A stretch of 19,771 bases of DNA, from positions 1-19,771 of the forward strand of contig JBGOUJ010000067.1 of the NCBI GenBank assembly GCA_041477005.1, in the 5' to 3' direction. Shown here in pieces: positions 6,978-16,400 of the stretch. How positions within the stretch are numbered: the stretch's first letter is position 1; each line of letters starts with the position of its first letter. The stretch is from JBGOUJ01 sp041477005. GTDB taxonomy: Bacteria; Acidobacteriota; Terriglobia; Bryobacterales; JACQDG01. Under the pieces are notes generated by a model. That model was not told the origin of the DNA. It did no database searches and saw nothing but the letters and a program-made list of their open reading frames with translations. Both the position numbers and the translations under genes were made by a program.

Positions 6978-8405
6978 CTAACCGGGCTCTTGTCCCGTTT
7001 GAGGGCGGTAGGTCCGCGAATCAATCCCGTACTTGCGCATCAGGCGGTGGAAGGCTGCACGGTCCATCCCGGAGATCTTAGCCGCCTCGGTGACGTTTCC
7101 TTGTGTGCGCGTCAACAGTTCGGCGATGCTTTGCCGCTCGAAATTCTCCACACTTTTCCGTTTTTCCTGCCGAAAAACAGTGCGCAGTTGCTGGGACTTA
7201 CGCAGCAATTCGTCGGGAAGGTCGAGGGGAGAGATGTACTGTTCGGAAGTCAGGGAAACAGCCCGTTCGATCACGTTGCGCAGTTCCCGTATGTTGCCGG
7301 GCCATGGATACTGCTCCAGAATGAGCGAGGCTGCCGCAGAGATGCCCGCCACTGGTCTTCCCGTCCGCTGCACAAAGGTGTCGAGGAAATGGTCTGCCAG
7401 GAGAATGATATCGCCGGTCCGCTCCCGTAAAGGCGGCACCCGGATGGCCAGCACGTTCAACCGGTAGAACAGATCCTCACGAAATCGCTTGACCGCCACC
7501 AACCCCTCCAAGTCCTGGTGCGTGGCGGCGATAATGCGGAGATCGAGGTTGACAAACGCCTGCCCTCCGAGACGCCGGATTTGTCTTTCTTCCAAAGTGC
7601 GAAGAAGCTTGGCTTGAATGGCGAGACTTAGTTCCTCCAGTTCGTCCAAGAACAGCGTCCCTGCGTTTGCCAATTCCAGAAGCCCCCGTTGCAGGCTCAC
7701 CGCGCCGGTAAAAGCTCCCCGCTCGTGGCCGAATAGCTCGCTCTCGAGCAGCGGCTCCGGCAAAGCGGCGCAGTCCACCGGGATGAAAGGCCCGCGGCAT
7801 CGCAGGCTGTTGTTATGGATGGCCTTGGCCAGCATCTCCTTGCCGCTGCCGGTCTCTCCCACCAGGATTACGTTGGCGTCGCCCTGGGCGGCGCAGGCGG
7901 CGCTCCGGCACATTTCTTTCACCGCCTCGCTGGCGCCTATAATCGTGCTAAAGTCCAGCTCTCGCGTGGCGGCCCCGCCCGGTGCGCCCTGCTGCAGCTT
8001 GCGCGCCCTGTGATCGCCGGCGCGCTGGAGAACTTTTTGGAGCTCCGCCGTGGTGAAAGGTTTTCGCAGGTAGTCGAAGGATCCGGCCCGCGTAGCTTCG
8101 ATCGCCGTGTCGATCGTCGCGTAAGCGGTGATTAGGATGACGACAGCTTCCGGATCGAGGATCTTGATGGAATTGAGCAGCGCCAGGCCGTCCATGTCAG
8201 GCATGCTGAGATCGGTCAGCACAATGCCCGGTCGGTGCTCTCGGTAAACTTCCAGGCCGAGTTTCCCGCAATGGGCCGTGAGACAGCAGTAACCCAGGCG
8301 CCTCAGAATCGCAGCGCAATCCTCTACGAAGTCCGCTTCATCGTCGATCAGCAGGACGCAGTCGGAGCCGGCGTCGGCGTCGGCGGGGTGTTCCGCTTCC
8401 TCCAT
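6978..8405 (-). CDS. NtrC-family sigma-54-dependent response regulator
   Basis: From ATG 8405 the protein has 475 residues in three domains. The receiver domain (about 16-128) has the acidic pair Asp21/Asp22, phospho-acceptor Asp65 (LTDLSMPD), Thr93 and Lys115. The AAA+ domain (about 152-390) has a Walker A GETGSGKE at 183-190, the sigma-54 contact loop GAFTGA at 230-235 and a Walker B-like TLFLDELEEL. The C-terminal Fis-type helix-turn-helix (about 430-465) contains GNVTEAAKISGMDRAAFHRL. Phosphorylated proteins of this family form rings that open sigma-54 promoters using ATP. The sigma-54-like promoter of the conduit operon lies about 250 bp downstream on the same strand, making that operon the likely target. 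The divergent histidine kinase is the obvious partner. In-frame GTG codons at 8438 and 8417 are alternative starts; ATG 8405 sits just before the receiver domain, with AAGGA close upstream. Confidence 0.92.
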   Translation of the reverse strand: MEEAEHPADADAGSDCVLLIDDEADFVEDCAAILRRLGYCCLTAHCGKLGLEVYREHRPGIVLTDLSMPDMDGLALLNSIKILDPEAVVILITAYATIDTAIEATRAGSFDYLRKPFTTAELQKVLQRAGDHRARKLQQGAPGGAATRELDFSTIIGASEAVKEMCRSAACAAQGDANVILVGETGSGKEMLAKAIHNNSLRCRGPFIPVDCAALPEPLLESELFGHERGAFTGAVSLQRGLLELANAGTLFLDELEELSLAIQAKLLRTLEERQIRRLGGQAFVNLDLRIIAATHQDLEGLVAVKRFREDLFYRLNVLAIRVPPLRERTGDIILLADHFLDTFVQRTGRPVAGISAAASLILEQYPWPGNIRELRNVIERAVSLTSEQYISPLDLPDELLRKSQQLRTVFRQEKRKSVENFERQSIAELLTRTQGNVTEAAKISGMDRAAFHRLMRKYGIDSRTYRPQTGQEPG

Positions 8406-8423
8406 GTCCTTACGCACAGATGA

Positions 8424-8429
8424 TATAAT
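8424..8429 (+). promoter_or_regulatory. Extended -10 promoter element in the divergent kinase/regulator interval
   Basis: TGATATAAT (8421-8429) matches the extended -10 form TGnTATAAT on the plus strand. No good -35 is seen. Transcription would start near 8436, about 20 nt before ATG 8457 of the kinase. The minus strand of the same AT-rich patch reads TATTATAT and could serve the regulator gene. Confidence 0.45.
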
Positions 8430-8456
8430 AGCGCGCACTTGACTGCATCTGGTGGC

Positions 8457-9773
8457 ATGCCGGTGGTTGCATCCGACCGTGGCCTCTCGCGCCTTTACGC
8501 TACGGACAAGTTTTTTGCGGGACTGCGGCTGGTCGTGATTGCGCTCGGCGCCGCCTGGCTGCTGCTGACTCCGCGGCTAGAGCACCGGCGCCAGTTCGCC
8601 GGCCTGTTTTTCACCTTCTTGATTTGTACCTTCTTGATTTACCTTCTCGTTCTATTCACCCGCTGGCCCGTTGATCGCATTTACTTCCCGGCGCTGCTGC
8701 TGGATTTGTTCCTCCTGTTCCGGCTCGTGGGGCAAACGAGCGGCGTCAACAGCGTGTTCGTGCTGGGCTTCTACCTGCTGGTGGGACTGCATAGTTTCTA
8801 TTTCGGCCTGCGCATCGGCATGCTGCTCGCAACCTTCGCCGCTGTGTTGTTGGTCCTGAGCTCTTTGGAGAATTTTCAGGCGGAGCCGTGGCTCGATTCG
8901 ACCGTGCGGCTTGGCTTCTTGTATCTCATCGGATGGTCGATCGGCTTGCTGGCCGATGGGGAGAAGCAGGCTCGCCGAAATGCCGAGGAACTTCTGGCCC
9001 AGCTTCAGAATGCCGCCCGGATCCTGGAGCAAGCCCAGAAGATGGCTCTGATCGGTCGTCTGACGGCCGGCATCGCTCACGAGATCAACAACCCAGCCGC
9101 GGTCATTCTCACGAAGACGGAACGAATGCTGCTGGAGGCCGACGAAAAGCACTATTCGAGCGACCTGAAGAAGGATCTCGAAAGCCTGCGAAGGCACGCG
9201 CAACGGGTGGCCGGGGTCGTCCAGAAATTATTAACTTACTCCAGGCCGGGATCCGACGGGTTCGCAGCGCTCGACATCAATGAAGTGATTCAGCAGAGCA
9301 TTCCCCTGATCGAGCACCGGCTGGAGGCCCGCCGCCTGACCCTGAATCTCAACTTGCTGCAGCGTTTGCCGAGGATTTATGGCAACGCCAATCGCCTGGA
9401 GGAGGTCTTCGTCAACCTGCTCACCAACGCCATCGACGCTTCTTCGCCCGGAGGGCAGATCTACATCATCAGCACGATCAGCGGGGGACAAGAAAAGGAA
9501 ATACAGGTTTTCATTTCGGATGCTGGCGAAGGAATCCCGCCAGAGAGCCTCGACAAAATCTTCGAACCCTTCTTCACGACCAAGCCTCCCGGTCAGGGTA
9601 CCGGCCTGGGATTATACGTGACCTACCAGATTGTGAAGGATCACCACGCCTCTGTTTCCGTAGAGAGCCAGCCCGGTAAGGGAACGACGGTTTCGATTAC
9701 TCTGCCGCTTCTGAAAGAGGTCCTCGCCTCGCCCCCTCCCACCGGCCGACATTTGGCGGGTCCATCGACGTAG
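8457..9773 (+). CDS. Six-TM sensor histidine kinase, NtrB/ZraS-like
   Basis: From ATG 8457 the protein has 438 residues. The first 170 hold about six hydrophobic membrane segments with very short connections, so the signal is probably sensed within or close to the membrane and there is no large periplasmic domain. A short coiled linker (about 172-198) leads to the H-box LTAGIAHEINNPAAV with His208. The ATPase domain has an N-box (NRLEEVFVNLLTNAIDASS), G1 (DAGEGIPPE), F-box (FEPFFTTK) and G2 (GQGTGLGLYV), so it should be active. Such kinases pair with NtrC-type regulators, and one is encoded divergently with starts only about 50 bp apart. A TTG at 8439 is an in-frame alternative start; ATG 8457 was chosen because GGTGG precedes it and the inferred transcript begins near 8436. 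A 15-bp tandem duplication lies in the second membrane segment. Confidence 0.9.
   Translation: MPVVASDRGLSRLYATDKFFAGLRLVVIALGAAWLLLTPRLEHRRQFAGLFFTFLICTFLIYLLVLFTRWPVDRIYFPALLLDLFLLFRLVGQTSGVNSVFVLGFYLLVGLHSFYFGLRIGMLLATFAAVLLVLSSLENFQAEPWLDSTVRLGFLYLIGWSIGLLADGEKQARRNAEELLAQLQNAARILEQAQKMALIGRLTAGIAHEINNPAAVILTKTERMLLEADEKHYSSDLKKDLESLRRHAQRVAGVVQKLLTYSRPGSDGFAALDINEVIQQSIPLIEHRLEARRLTLNLNLLQRLPRIYGNANRLEEVFVNLLTNAIDASSPGGQIYIISTISGGQEKEIQVFISDAGEGIPPESLDKIFEPFFTTKPPGQGTGLGLYVTYQIVKDHHASVSVESQPGKGTTVSITLPLLKEVLASPPPTGRHLAGPST
8613..8642 (+). repeat. 15-bp tandem duplication inside the kinase gene
   Basis: ACCTTCTTGATTTGT is followed at once by ACCTTCTTGATTTAC, differing only in the last two bases. 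It is in frame and encodes TFLIC-TFLIY in the second membrane segment, so it adds five residues without breaking the helix. Confidence 0.75.
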
Positions 9774-9934
9774 TTTCCATGACAATCTGCTGCCAATGAT
9801 AAATCACCACCCGGCCTGTCGAGAAAAAGCCAGCCCCTGGCGTGGGGACACTCTCCGGCCCGCCGAACAGCCTCTGTTCCCTTCGTGTAGCGCTCGCCTG
9901 AGCCGGCGTGGACAGTACGCACCGATTCCGAGAT

Positions 9935-9956
9935 GCGACCGCGAGGAAGCGGTTGC
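9935..9956. terminator. Possible stem-loop between convergent genes
   Basis: GCGACCGC and GCGGTTGC flank a 6-nt loop GAGGAA, giving an 8-bp stem with one G-U pair. It lies between the convergent ends of the kinase gene (9773) and the lipid-repair gene (9988). No T-run is present on either side, so its role as a terminator is doubtful. Nothing else was recognised in 9774-9987. Confidence 0.25.
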
Positions 9957-9987
9957 GGAAGCGTTGGGCGGGCTCGCGAACCCTCCC

Positions 9988-12900
9988 TCACGGGCCCGGA
10001 GGGCGTCCCGCCTCGGACGCGGTTTTGCTGGCGGCCATCGCTTTGACTTGCCGCAGGTCCATCTTGCCGGTGCCCAGGGTGGGGATGGTCTCGACGTAAT
10101 AGAAATTCTCGCGCTTGGGAATCCAAAGCTTGGGGAGGTCGGTTTGGTTCAGTTGCTCCCAGATTACCGCTGGGGAGATTTCCAGGCGGGTGTAGAAAAC
10201 CACCAGGCGCTCGCCTTTCTGCTCGTCGGGAACGGCGGTCACCACGCAGGCCGCATCGCCGAGGATCCGGCTGATGGCTTCCTCGACCTTGATGTGCGGC
10301 ACCATTTCGCCGCCGATCTTGCTGAACCTCGAAAGACGGTCGGTGATGCGGATGAAGCCGTCGTCGTCGATGCAGGCGATGTCGCCGGTGATGTACCAGC
10401 CGTCGGCGAAAACCTCGGCCGTCTTTTCGGGCTGGCCCAGGTAGCCGATCATGCGGTTGGGACCCTTGACCAGGAGCAGCCCTTCCTGGTTGTTGCCTAG
10501 AGGTTCGTTGGTATAAGCATCGATGACCCTGGCCGCTATCCCCGGAATGGGGTGACCCACCGTGCCGGGCTTGAAACCGTTCTGAAGCTCGCTTCCCTGC
10601 TCCACGTTCAGGGTGTTAACGGATATGACCGGGGCCATTTCGGTCGCGCCGTAGCCTTCGAGCAGGTCCAGACCGTATTTCTCTCGGAAAGCCCCGGCCA
10701 GCGGCTCGCGCAATTTCTCGGCCCCGACCAGGGCCAGGCGCAGCGTCCGGAATTCCTCGGTCGAGCAGCGGCGGATGTAGTTTGCGTAAAACGTCGGCGT
10801 GGAAATCAGGATCGTGATCTTGTATTGCGAGGCCATGTCGCAAACGGCTTTGGCGTCCATGGGGTTGGGGTGAAAGGCCACGCCGAAGCCGGCCAGAAGC
10901 GGGAACCACAGGGTCACGGTGAAGCCGAACGAATGAAAGAACGGCAGCGCGCCCAGGATCCGATCGTCTCGGGTGACCCAAAACGCCTGGCCGACGCCTT
11001 CGATGTTGGAAATTATGTTGTGGTGAGACAGCATCACGCCTTTGGGCACGCCGGTGCTGCCACTGGAGAAAATCACTGTCGCCAGGTCCTGCGGCTTCTT
11101 CCGCTCGGGACTGTAGCGCCGGCGCAGCAGGCCCGAGGGAAGCAAGAAGGCAGCGGCGGCGGTGCGTGCCTTGGCGAGGGCCGAGGTCCGGGCCAAGACC
11201 TCTTCGAGAAACACCATGCCCTCCCTCGGCTCGAGCTTGGCCTTAGCCAGGAACACGCGCGCCGTGAGGATGGTCCGGATGCCGCACTGCTCGATGGCGG
11301 AGCTCATCGCCTCCGGGCCGATAGTGAAGTTCAGGTTCACCGGAACCTTGCCGGCCAGCAGCGTGGCGATGTTGGCCAGCGCTCCGCCGATCGAAGCCGG
11401 CAGGAGCAGGCCGACCATCTTTTCGCCGGAGCAATGCCGGCGGATCCACCGCGAGAGCAACAGGCTTCCGATGAGCGTCCGGCCGAAAGGGAGCTGCCGG
11501 CCGGTGGAGTCGGCCATGCACAACGAGAACCAGCGCCGCTTGGCCATTCTGAGGAAACGCACATGGAGCAGGTCGCCCGGCTCGCGCCGGTGATCGACCG
11601 CGGCGCAGCCCAGCTCCTGGATGGCCTGGCGCACCTGCTGCGCCGTCGAGGTGGCCGGTATCGGCTGGCCGAAGGAGACCGTGACTGGAAACGGAATCTG
11701 CTGCGGCCACTTCCAGAGAAAGCGCCCGCCCTGAAAGCTGAAGATGCTGCCCCACAATCGATCGAGCTGCACCGGAATGACCGGCACGTCGAGCCCTTCC
11801 ACCATCCGCTCGAAGCCTCGCTTGAAAGGGAGCAGCTTGCCGGTCCGGCTCACCGAGCCTTCGGCGAAGATGCAGACGATGTGGCCCTCCTGGAGCTGCT
11901 GGCGCGCGCGCTGGAGCGATTCGAGCACCTCCCTGCGGTTCCCGCCGGCCACCGGAATCGCCCGCATCAGCCGCAGCAGCCAATGGATGGCCTTCATTTC
12001 GTAATAAGGCCGATACACCAGGAAGCGGATGAACCGCTGCACACAAGCCCCGATCACCAGGCCGTCGACAAACGACATGTGATTGCTCACCAGCAGGGCC
12101 GGGCCGCGGAAGGGCACATGGTGCTGGCCAACGATGCGGATACTGTAGATCGTGTGGGTGAGCAACCACAAGCTGAAGCGGATCAGAAAATCCGGCAGGA
12201 TGGTCAGGATGTAGACGGTGGCGAAAAGTGTGAAGACTCCGAAGATCAGGACGATGCGGTCGGCGGGGAGCCGCATTCGATGGCCTAGCAGCCAGAGCAC
12301 GCCGGAAGCCATCAGAACGCCGGCCATATTCAGGAAATTGTTAGTGGCGATGAGCCGCCCCTTTTCGTTTTCCCCGCTCTTTTGCTGCAGGAAGGCGTTG
12401 AGCGGAACGACAAAAAATCCACCGGCGAAGCCGAGCAGGGTCAGGGCGGTGGCGGCCAATGGATAGGATGGCGGCGAGAAAGCAAGCATCAGGGCAAAGA
12501 CGGCCATGCCGATGGAGCCGAGCGGGACCAGTCCCAGCTCGACTTTGTCGCCCGACAGGCGTCCCGCGGCCATGCTGCCGGCGCCGATGCCGATGGCCAG
12601 AAAAGCGGCTAGGGCAGCGGTCCACCGCTCGTCGACTCGAAGGACCTCGGCGCCGAACAGGATCAACTCGGTCTGCACCAGGGCGCCCAGGAACCAGAAG
12701 TAGGAAATGGCGACCACGGTCAGCCAGAGTGGCCGGTCGCGATAGAGCCGCTTGGTTCCAATCCAGACCTCGGCCCAGGGATTCCTACGCACGGGCTCGT
12801 GGGCGCCCGAGGGCGGCACCCGGGAGATTCCAAAGCTGGTCAGGGTACCGGCCACGGCGATCAGCAGCAAGGCCAACCCGATCTTGTACGTCCCGCCCCG

Positions 12901-13413
12901 CCAGGCGTGCAGCATCAAGCCGCCGAGCGCAGTGCCGAGCACGATGGCCACGAACGTGCTCATTTCGAGCAGGCCGTTGGCCCGCGAGAGGTCTCGATCG
13001 GGGAGCATCTCGGGCACGATGCCGTATTTAGCCGGGCTGAAAAACGCGGCTTGCGTCGATGTAAGAAAGATCACCGCTAGCATCCAATCGATGCGACCCG
13101 AGAAGAAGGCGAGAAAGGCCATGGTCATGGCGAAGATCTCGAAGGACTTGGTCGCGATCAGGACGGACCGCTTGCTGAACGCGTCGGCGAGGTGGCCGGC
13201 GTAGCCGGAGAACAGGAAAAACGGCAGGATGAAAACCGCCAGCACCTCCGAGAGGTATTCGCTGCCGCCGCCGGGGCGGGCGGCCATCTCCACGGCCAGC
13301 ACCGAGACTACATACTTATATAGGTTGTCATTGAAGGCTCCCAGGAACTGTGTCCAAAGGAAACATTGGAAGCCGCCCGATTTCAGCAGGTCTTGATACT
13401 TTCCGCCCGGCAT
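9988..13413 (-). CDS. Fusion of LplT-like flippase, PlsC-type acyltransferase and acyl-ACP synthetase (Aas)
   Basis: From ATG 13413 the protein has 1141 residues, close to E. coli LplT (about 397) plus Aas (about 719). Residues about 1-400 form an MFS-type transporter starting QCFLWTQFLGAFNDN, as in lysophospholipid flippases. An acyltransferase domain follows, with HX4D (HMSFVD, His445-Asp450) and an EGS motif (Glu518). The last part is an AMP-forming ligase with SSGSTGVPKG near 783-792, YGATEMAP, the acid motif YITGDIACIDDDGFIRITDR and a near-terminal catalytic Lys in TLGTGKMDL. Together they should bring lysophospholipids across the inner membrane and reacylate them, a membrane-repair job. 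ATG 13413 has GGAAAGG about 10 nt upstream. An in-frame ATG at 13437 is possible; it would overlap the start codon of the divergent gene. Convergent with the kinase gene. Confidence 0.93.
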   Translation of the reverse strand: MPGGKYQDLLKSGGFQCFLWTQFLGAFNDNLYKYVVSVLAVEMAARPGGGSEYLSEVLAVFILPFFLFSGYAGHLADAFSKRSVLIATKSFEIFAMTMAFLAFFSGRIDWMLAVIFLTSTQAAFFSPAKYGIVPEMLPDRDLSRANGLLEMSTFVAIVLGTALGGLMLHAWRGGTYKIGLALLLIAVAGTLTSFGISRVPPSGAHEPVRRNPWAEVWIGTKRLYRDRPLWLTVVAISYFWFLGALVQTELILFGAEVLRVDERWTAALAAFLAIGIGAGSMAAGRLSGDKVELGLVPLGSIGMAVFALMLAFSPPSYPLAATALTLLGFAGGFFVVPLNAFLQQKSGENEKGRLIATNNFLNMAGVLMASGVLWLLGHRMRLPADRIVLIFGVFTLFATVYILTILPDFLIRFSLWLLTHTIYSIRIVGQHHVPFRGPALLVSNHMSFVDGLVIGACVQRFIRFLVYRPYYEMKAIHWLLRLMRAIPVAGGNRREVLESLQRARQQLQEGHIVCIFAEGSVSRTGKLLPFKRGFERMVEGLDVPVIPVQLDRLWGSIFSFQGGRFLWKWPQQIPFPVTVSFGQPIPATSTAQQVRQAIQELGCAAVDHRREPGDLLHVRFLRMAKRRWFSLCMADSTGRQLPFGRTLIGSLLLSRWIRRHCSGEKMVGLLLPASIGGALANIATLLAGKVPVNLNFTIGPEAMSSAIEQCGIRTILTARVFLAKAKLEPREGMVFLEEVLARTSALAKARTAAAAFLLPSGLLRRRYSPERKKPQDLATVIFSSGSTGVPKGVMLSHHNIISNIEGVGQAFWVTRDDRILGALPFFHSFGFTVTLWFPLLAGFGVAFHPNPMDAKAVCDMASQYKITILISTPTFYANYIRRCSTEEFRTLRLALVGAEKLREPLAGAFREKYGLDLLEGYGATEMAPVISVNTLNVEQGSELQNGFKPGTVGHPIPGIAARVIDAYTNEPLGNNQEGLLLVKGPNRMIGYLGQPEKTAEVFADGWYITGDIACIDDDGFIRITDRLSRFSKIGGEMVPHIKVEEAISRILGDAACVVTAVPDEQKGERLVVFYTRLEISPAVIWEQLNQTDLPKLWIPKRENFYYVETIPTLGTGKMDLRQVKAMAASKTASEAGRPPGP

Positions 13414-13435
13414 GTTAGCTTGGCCTTTCCCGGCC

Positions 13436-16400
13436 ATGTTACGGATTCATAGTCTCCCTGGGACGCTGACGATCCGTTGTGCGCTGGCGGTCTTTGCGCT
13501 CGCGGCTTCCGCGCCGGCGGCGGACTCTTCGGCGAAACCATTATCTACCAATTCCGCGGCGCTCGGCACTGGAAAGACCATCGTGTGGCTGGCGGCGCCC
13601 GGCACTGGAAAGACCATCGTGCGGCTGGCGGCGGCCGGCGATGGCGGCGTCCGGGTGAGTCCGTCGCTCATCCCCGGCGTCAGCACGCCGTTTTCCTTGG
13701 ACGCGGTCGGCGATCCGTCGATTTTCAACGGCGTCAGCGGCAAGGGGTTCCAGATCAATGTGCCCGATTGGGCGCGCCGGCTCGATTTCCGCGTGACCGC
13801 CAGCCCCAGCGTGGATCTGTCTCTCTTCGTCCGTTACGGTAACGACGTGGGCTTGAACTCCGACTTGACCGCCGCCACCGATTACTCGGCTGAAGGCTTG
13901 ACCGGAAACGTCTCACTGCGCATCACGCCCTGCTCGCTGCCGGGATTGCGCGGCGGCCCGTACTTCATTGCTTTTGGCCTGCTCACGACGCAAACCGCCG
14001 TCACCGGAACGATCACGGCGACTATCGACGGCCCGGCGAGCCCGGAGCCCTGCATTCCGTTGAGCTCCGGAACGCCGCTGTCGTTCTCGTTCGATCCCCA
14101 GCCGGCGGGCACGCTGTTGGCCGGCGACAGCAGTTACCGGATTCCGGTCCCGACCGGCGCCACGCAACTGACGGTCAATCTGGTGACGGCCACTCCCGGC
14201 GTCAACCTGGATCTGTACGTGCGATTTGGAAGCAACATCGACCGCTCGACGACCGGCGCAATCGTGGCGGATTACCGCGGCGAAGGGCCAACCGGCAACG
14301 AGAGGATCCAGGTCACGCCGGCCTCCTCCCCGCCCTTAGCCACCGGAGGGAATTACTTCATCGCGCTGTTCGTCGGCAGTACCACCGGGGCGGTCATCAC
14401 CGGAACGCTCACCGTGACCGTGCAAGGCGGCGGCGGCGGGGGCGCCTACGCGCTCAGCCGCATCGAGGTTACCCGCACCTACGGCCCCGGCGTGCCGGCG
14501 CCGTCGGTGTCACAGCCCGCCGGAAAGCAGGTGCTCGGCCCGGACCGGCGCTCTTTCGATCTGGGATGGAATTTCCAGTGGCCCGACCCGGCGGTTGGGC
14601 CCAATGTCAACACGGCTTCCTCCACCACGACGCTCACGCAAGCGCCGGCGATCGTGGCGGTGGGATCGCAGGTGACGTTCGCGGCCTCCGTGAACGGCGC
14701 CTGGAACACTACCGGCTACCAAAATCCGCACGATCACACCATTGCCTTGACCGGCGTGGCGGGAACAAACCAATTCAGCGTCGGCGGCAACCCCAGCAGC
14801 GCGCAGAGCGGGAGCTTCACCAGTTCCAACACGATCACCGTGCCTCAAGCCGACGCGAATCAGCAATTGTCGGTCACCCTTAACGCCACGATCCTTTTTG
14901 GCGCCGGCTGGCAAACGGACCCGAGCGCCGCCGGGGCCACCATGGAGATCCGGCTCGTCTACAGCGCCGGGACCGCCAGCGGCTGTACCTATTCGATCAG
15001 CCCCGCCGCGCAGTCGTTTTTCTCGACCGGAGGGACGGCCACGGTCAGCGTGACGACCGCCGTCGGCTGCGTTTGGGCGGCGACCAGCAATGCGCCGTGG
15101 ATCACCATCCCATCGGGAGCGAGCGGGACGGGCAACGGCGCCGTGAGTTACTCGGTCGCCGCGAACACCGCGACGAGCTCCCGCAGCGGCACCCTCACCA
15201 TCGCCGGCCAGACTTACACCGTGACCCAGTCGGGCCAGGCGACCACGCCCACCATCGACGTCTCGACGACGAGCCTGACCTTCAACGCTCAATTCGGCGC
15301 CAACCCGCCGCCGCAGAGCTTCGCCGTGCGCAATTCGGGACCCGGCACACTGAACTACCAGCTCTCGACGAATCAGCGCTGGCTGGTGGTCACTCCCACG
15401 TCGGGCAGCTCGCGAGGAGACACGGCCACGATCGCGGTCTCGGTCGACATCTTGGGCAACCCAGCCGCGTTTACCGGGGCGGGAACGTTCAATGCCCAGA
15501 TCACGCTCACGCCCTCTGCCGGCTCCGGCCTTTCGCCCGCGCCCAGTCCGGCGCAGGCGGCGCCCACGGTGGTCGGGGTGCAGTTGATCCTGACGGCGCA
15601 ACCGGGGCCGACGCCGGCGATCAACAGCGCGGGGGTTGTCAATGCCGCGAGCTTCCAGAATCCGGCGCTGCCGGGAGGCGCTATTGCACGGGGGTCCATC
15701 TTTTCGCTCTTCGGCACGGCGGTCGGCCCCGCGACGCTGGCCCAGGCTTCCTCCTTCCCGTTGCAGGCGGTGCTGGCAGGCGTGTCGGTGAAGGTGAGCC
15801 AGGGATCGACCTCGGTCGACGCGATCCCATTGGCCGTAGTGGGCACGCAGATCAACGCCATCCTGCCGTCCAATACCCCCACGGGTCAGGTGCAAGTGAC
15901 CGTGACGGTCAACGGCCGGGCCAGCGCTCCGGTCACGGTACAAGTAGTAGGTTCGAGCTTAGGCCTCTTCACCGCTAACCAGAACGGGATGGGGCCGGGC
16001 GTTTTCACTAACTTCAACTCGCAGACGGACCAGCCCGCGAACTCCCCTCTGCGGCCGGCCCGGCCGGGACAGCTCGTCATTGCCTGGGGCACGGGACTCG
16101 GGCCGATCACCGCCCCGGACAACCAGTCGCCGCCCGCCGGCACGTTGCCGGCCTCGGTAGATATCCTGGTCGGAAACAAGGCCGTAACCGACAAGCAATA
16201 CTCCGGGCGGTCGCCTTGTTGCGCGGGGCTCGACCAGATCGTCTTCCGCGTTCCTGGCGATGCGCCCCAGGGATGCTTTGTGCCCGTGCTGATCCGCGTG
16301 AACGGCACTCCCGCCAACGTGGCCACGATGGCGATTGACCCTCAAGGGGCGGCCTGCTCGGATCCCGCCAATCCGCTCAGCCGATTCACCGTGCAGGGCG

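Noticed and set aside
10552..12288. Plus-strand open frame of 578 codons opposite the lipid-repair fusion gene
   Set aside because: It lies wholly over conserved acyltransferase and ligase motifs of the minus strand and has shadow-like composition rich in His, Gln and Arg.
13565..13636. GTGKT resembling a Walker A nucleotide-binding loop
   Set aside because: It occurs twice in a short tandem repeat right after a signal peptide in a secreted protein, with no Walker B or P-loop fold around it.
14510..15943. Minus-strand open frame of 477 codons opposite the first secreted protein
   Set aside because: Composition is almost all Arg, Gly, Asp and Ala, with no motif; the plus strand holds BACON-like and TIGR03437 modules.
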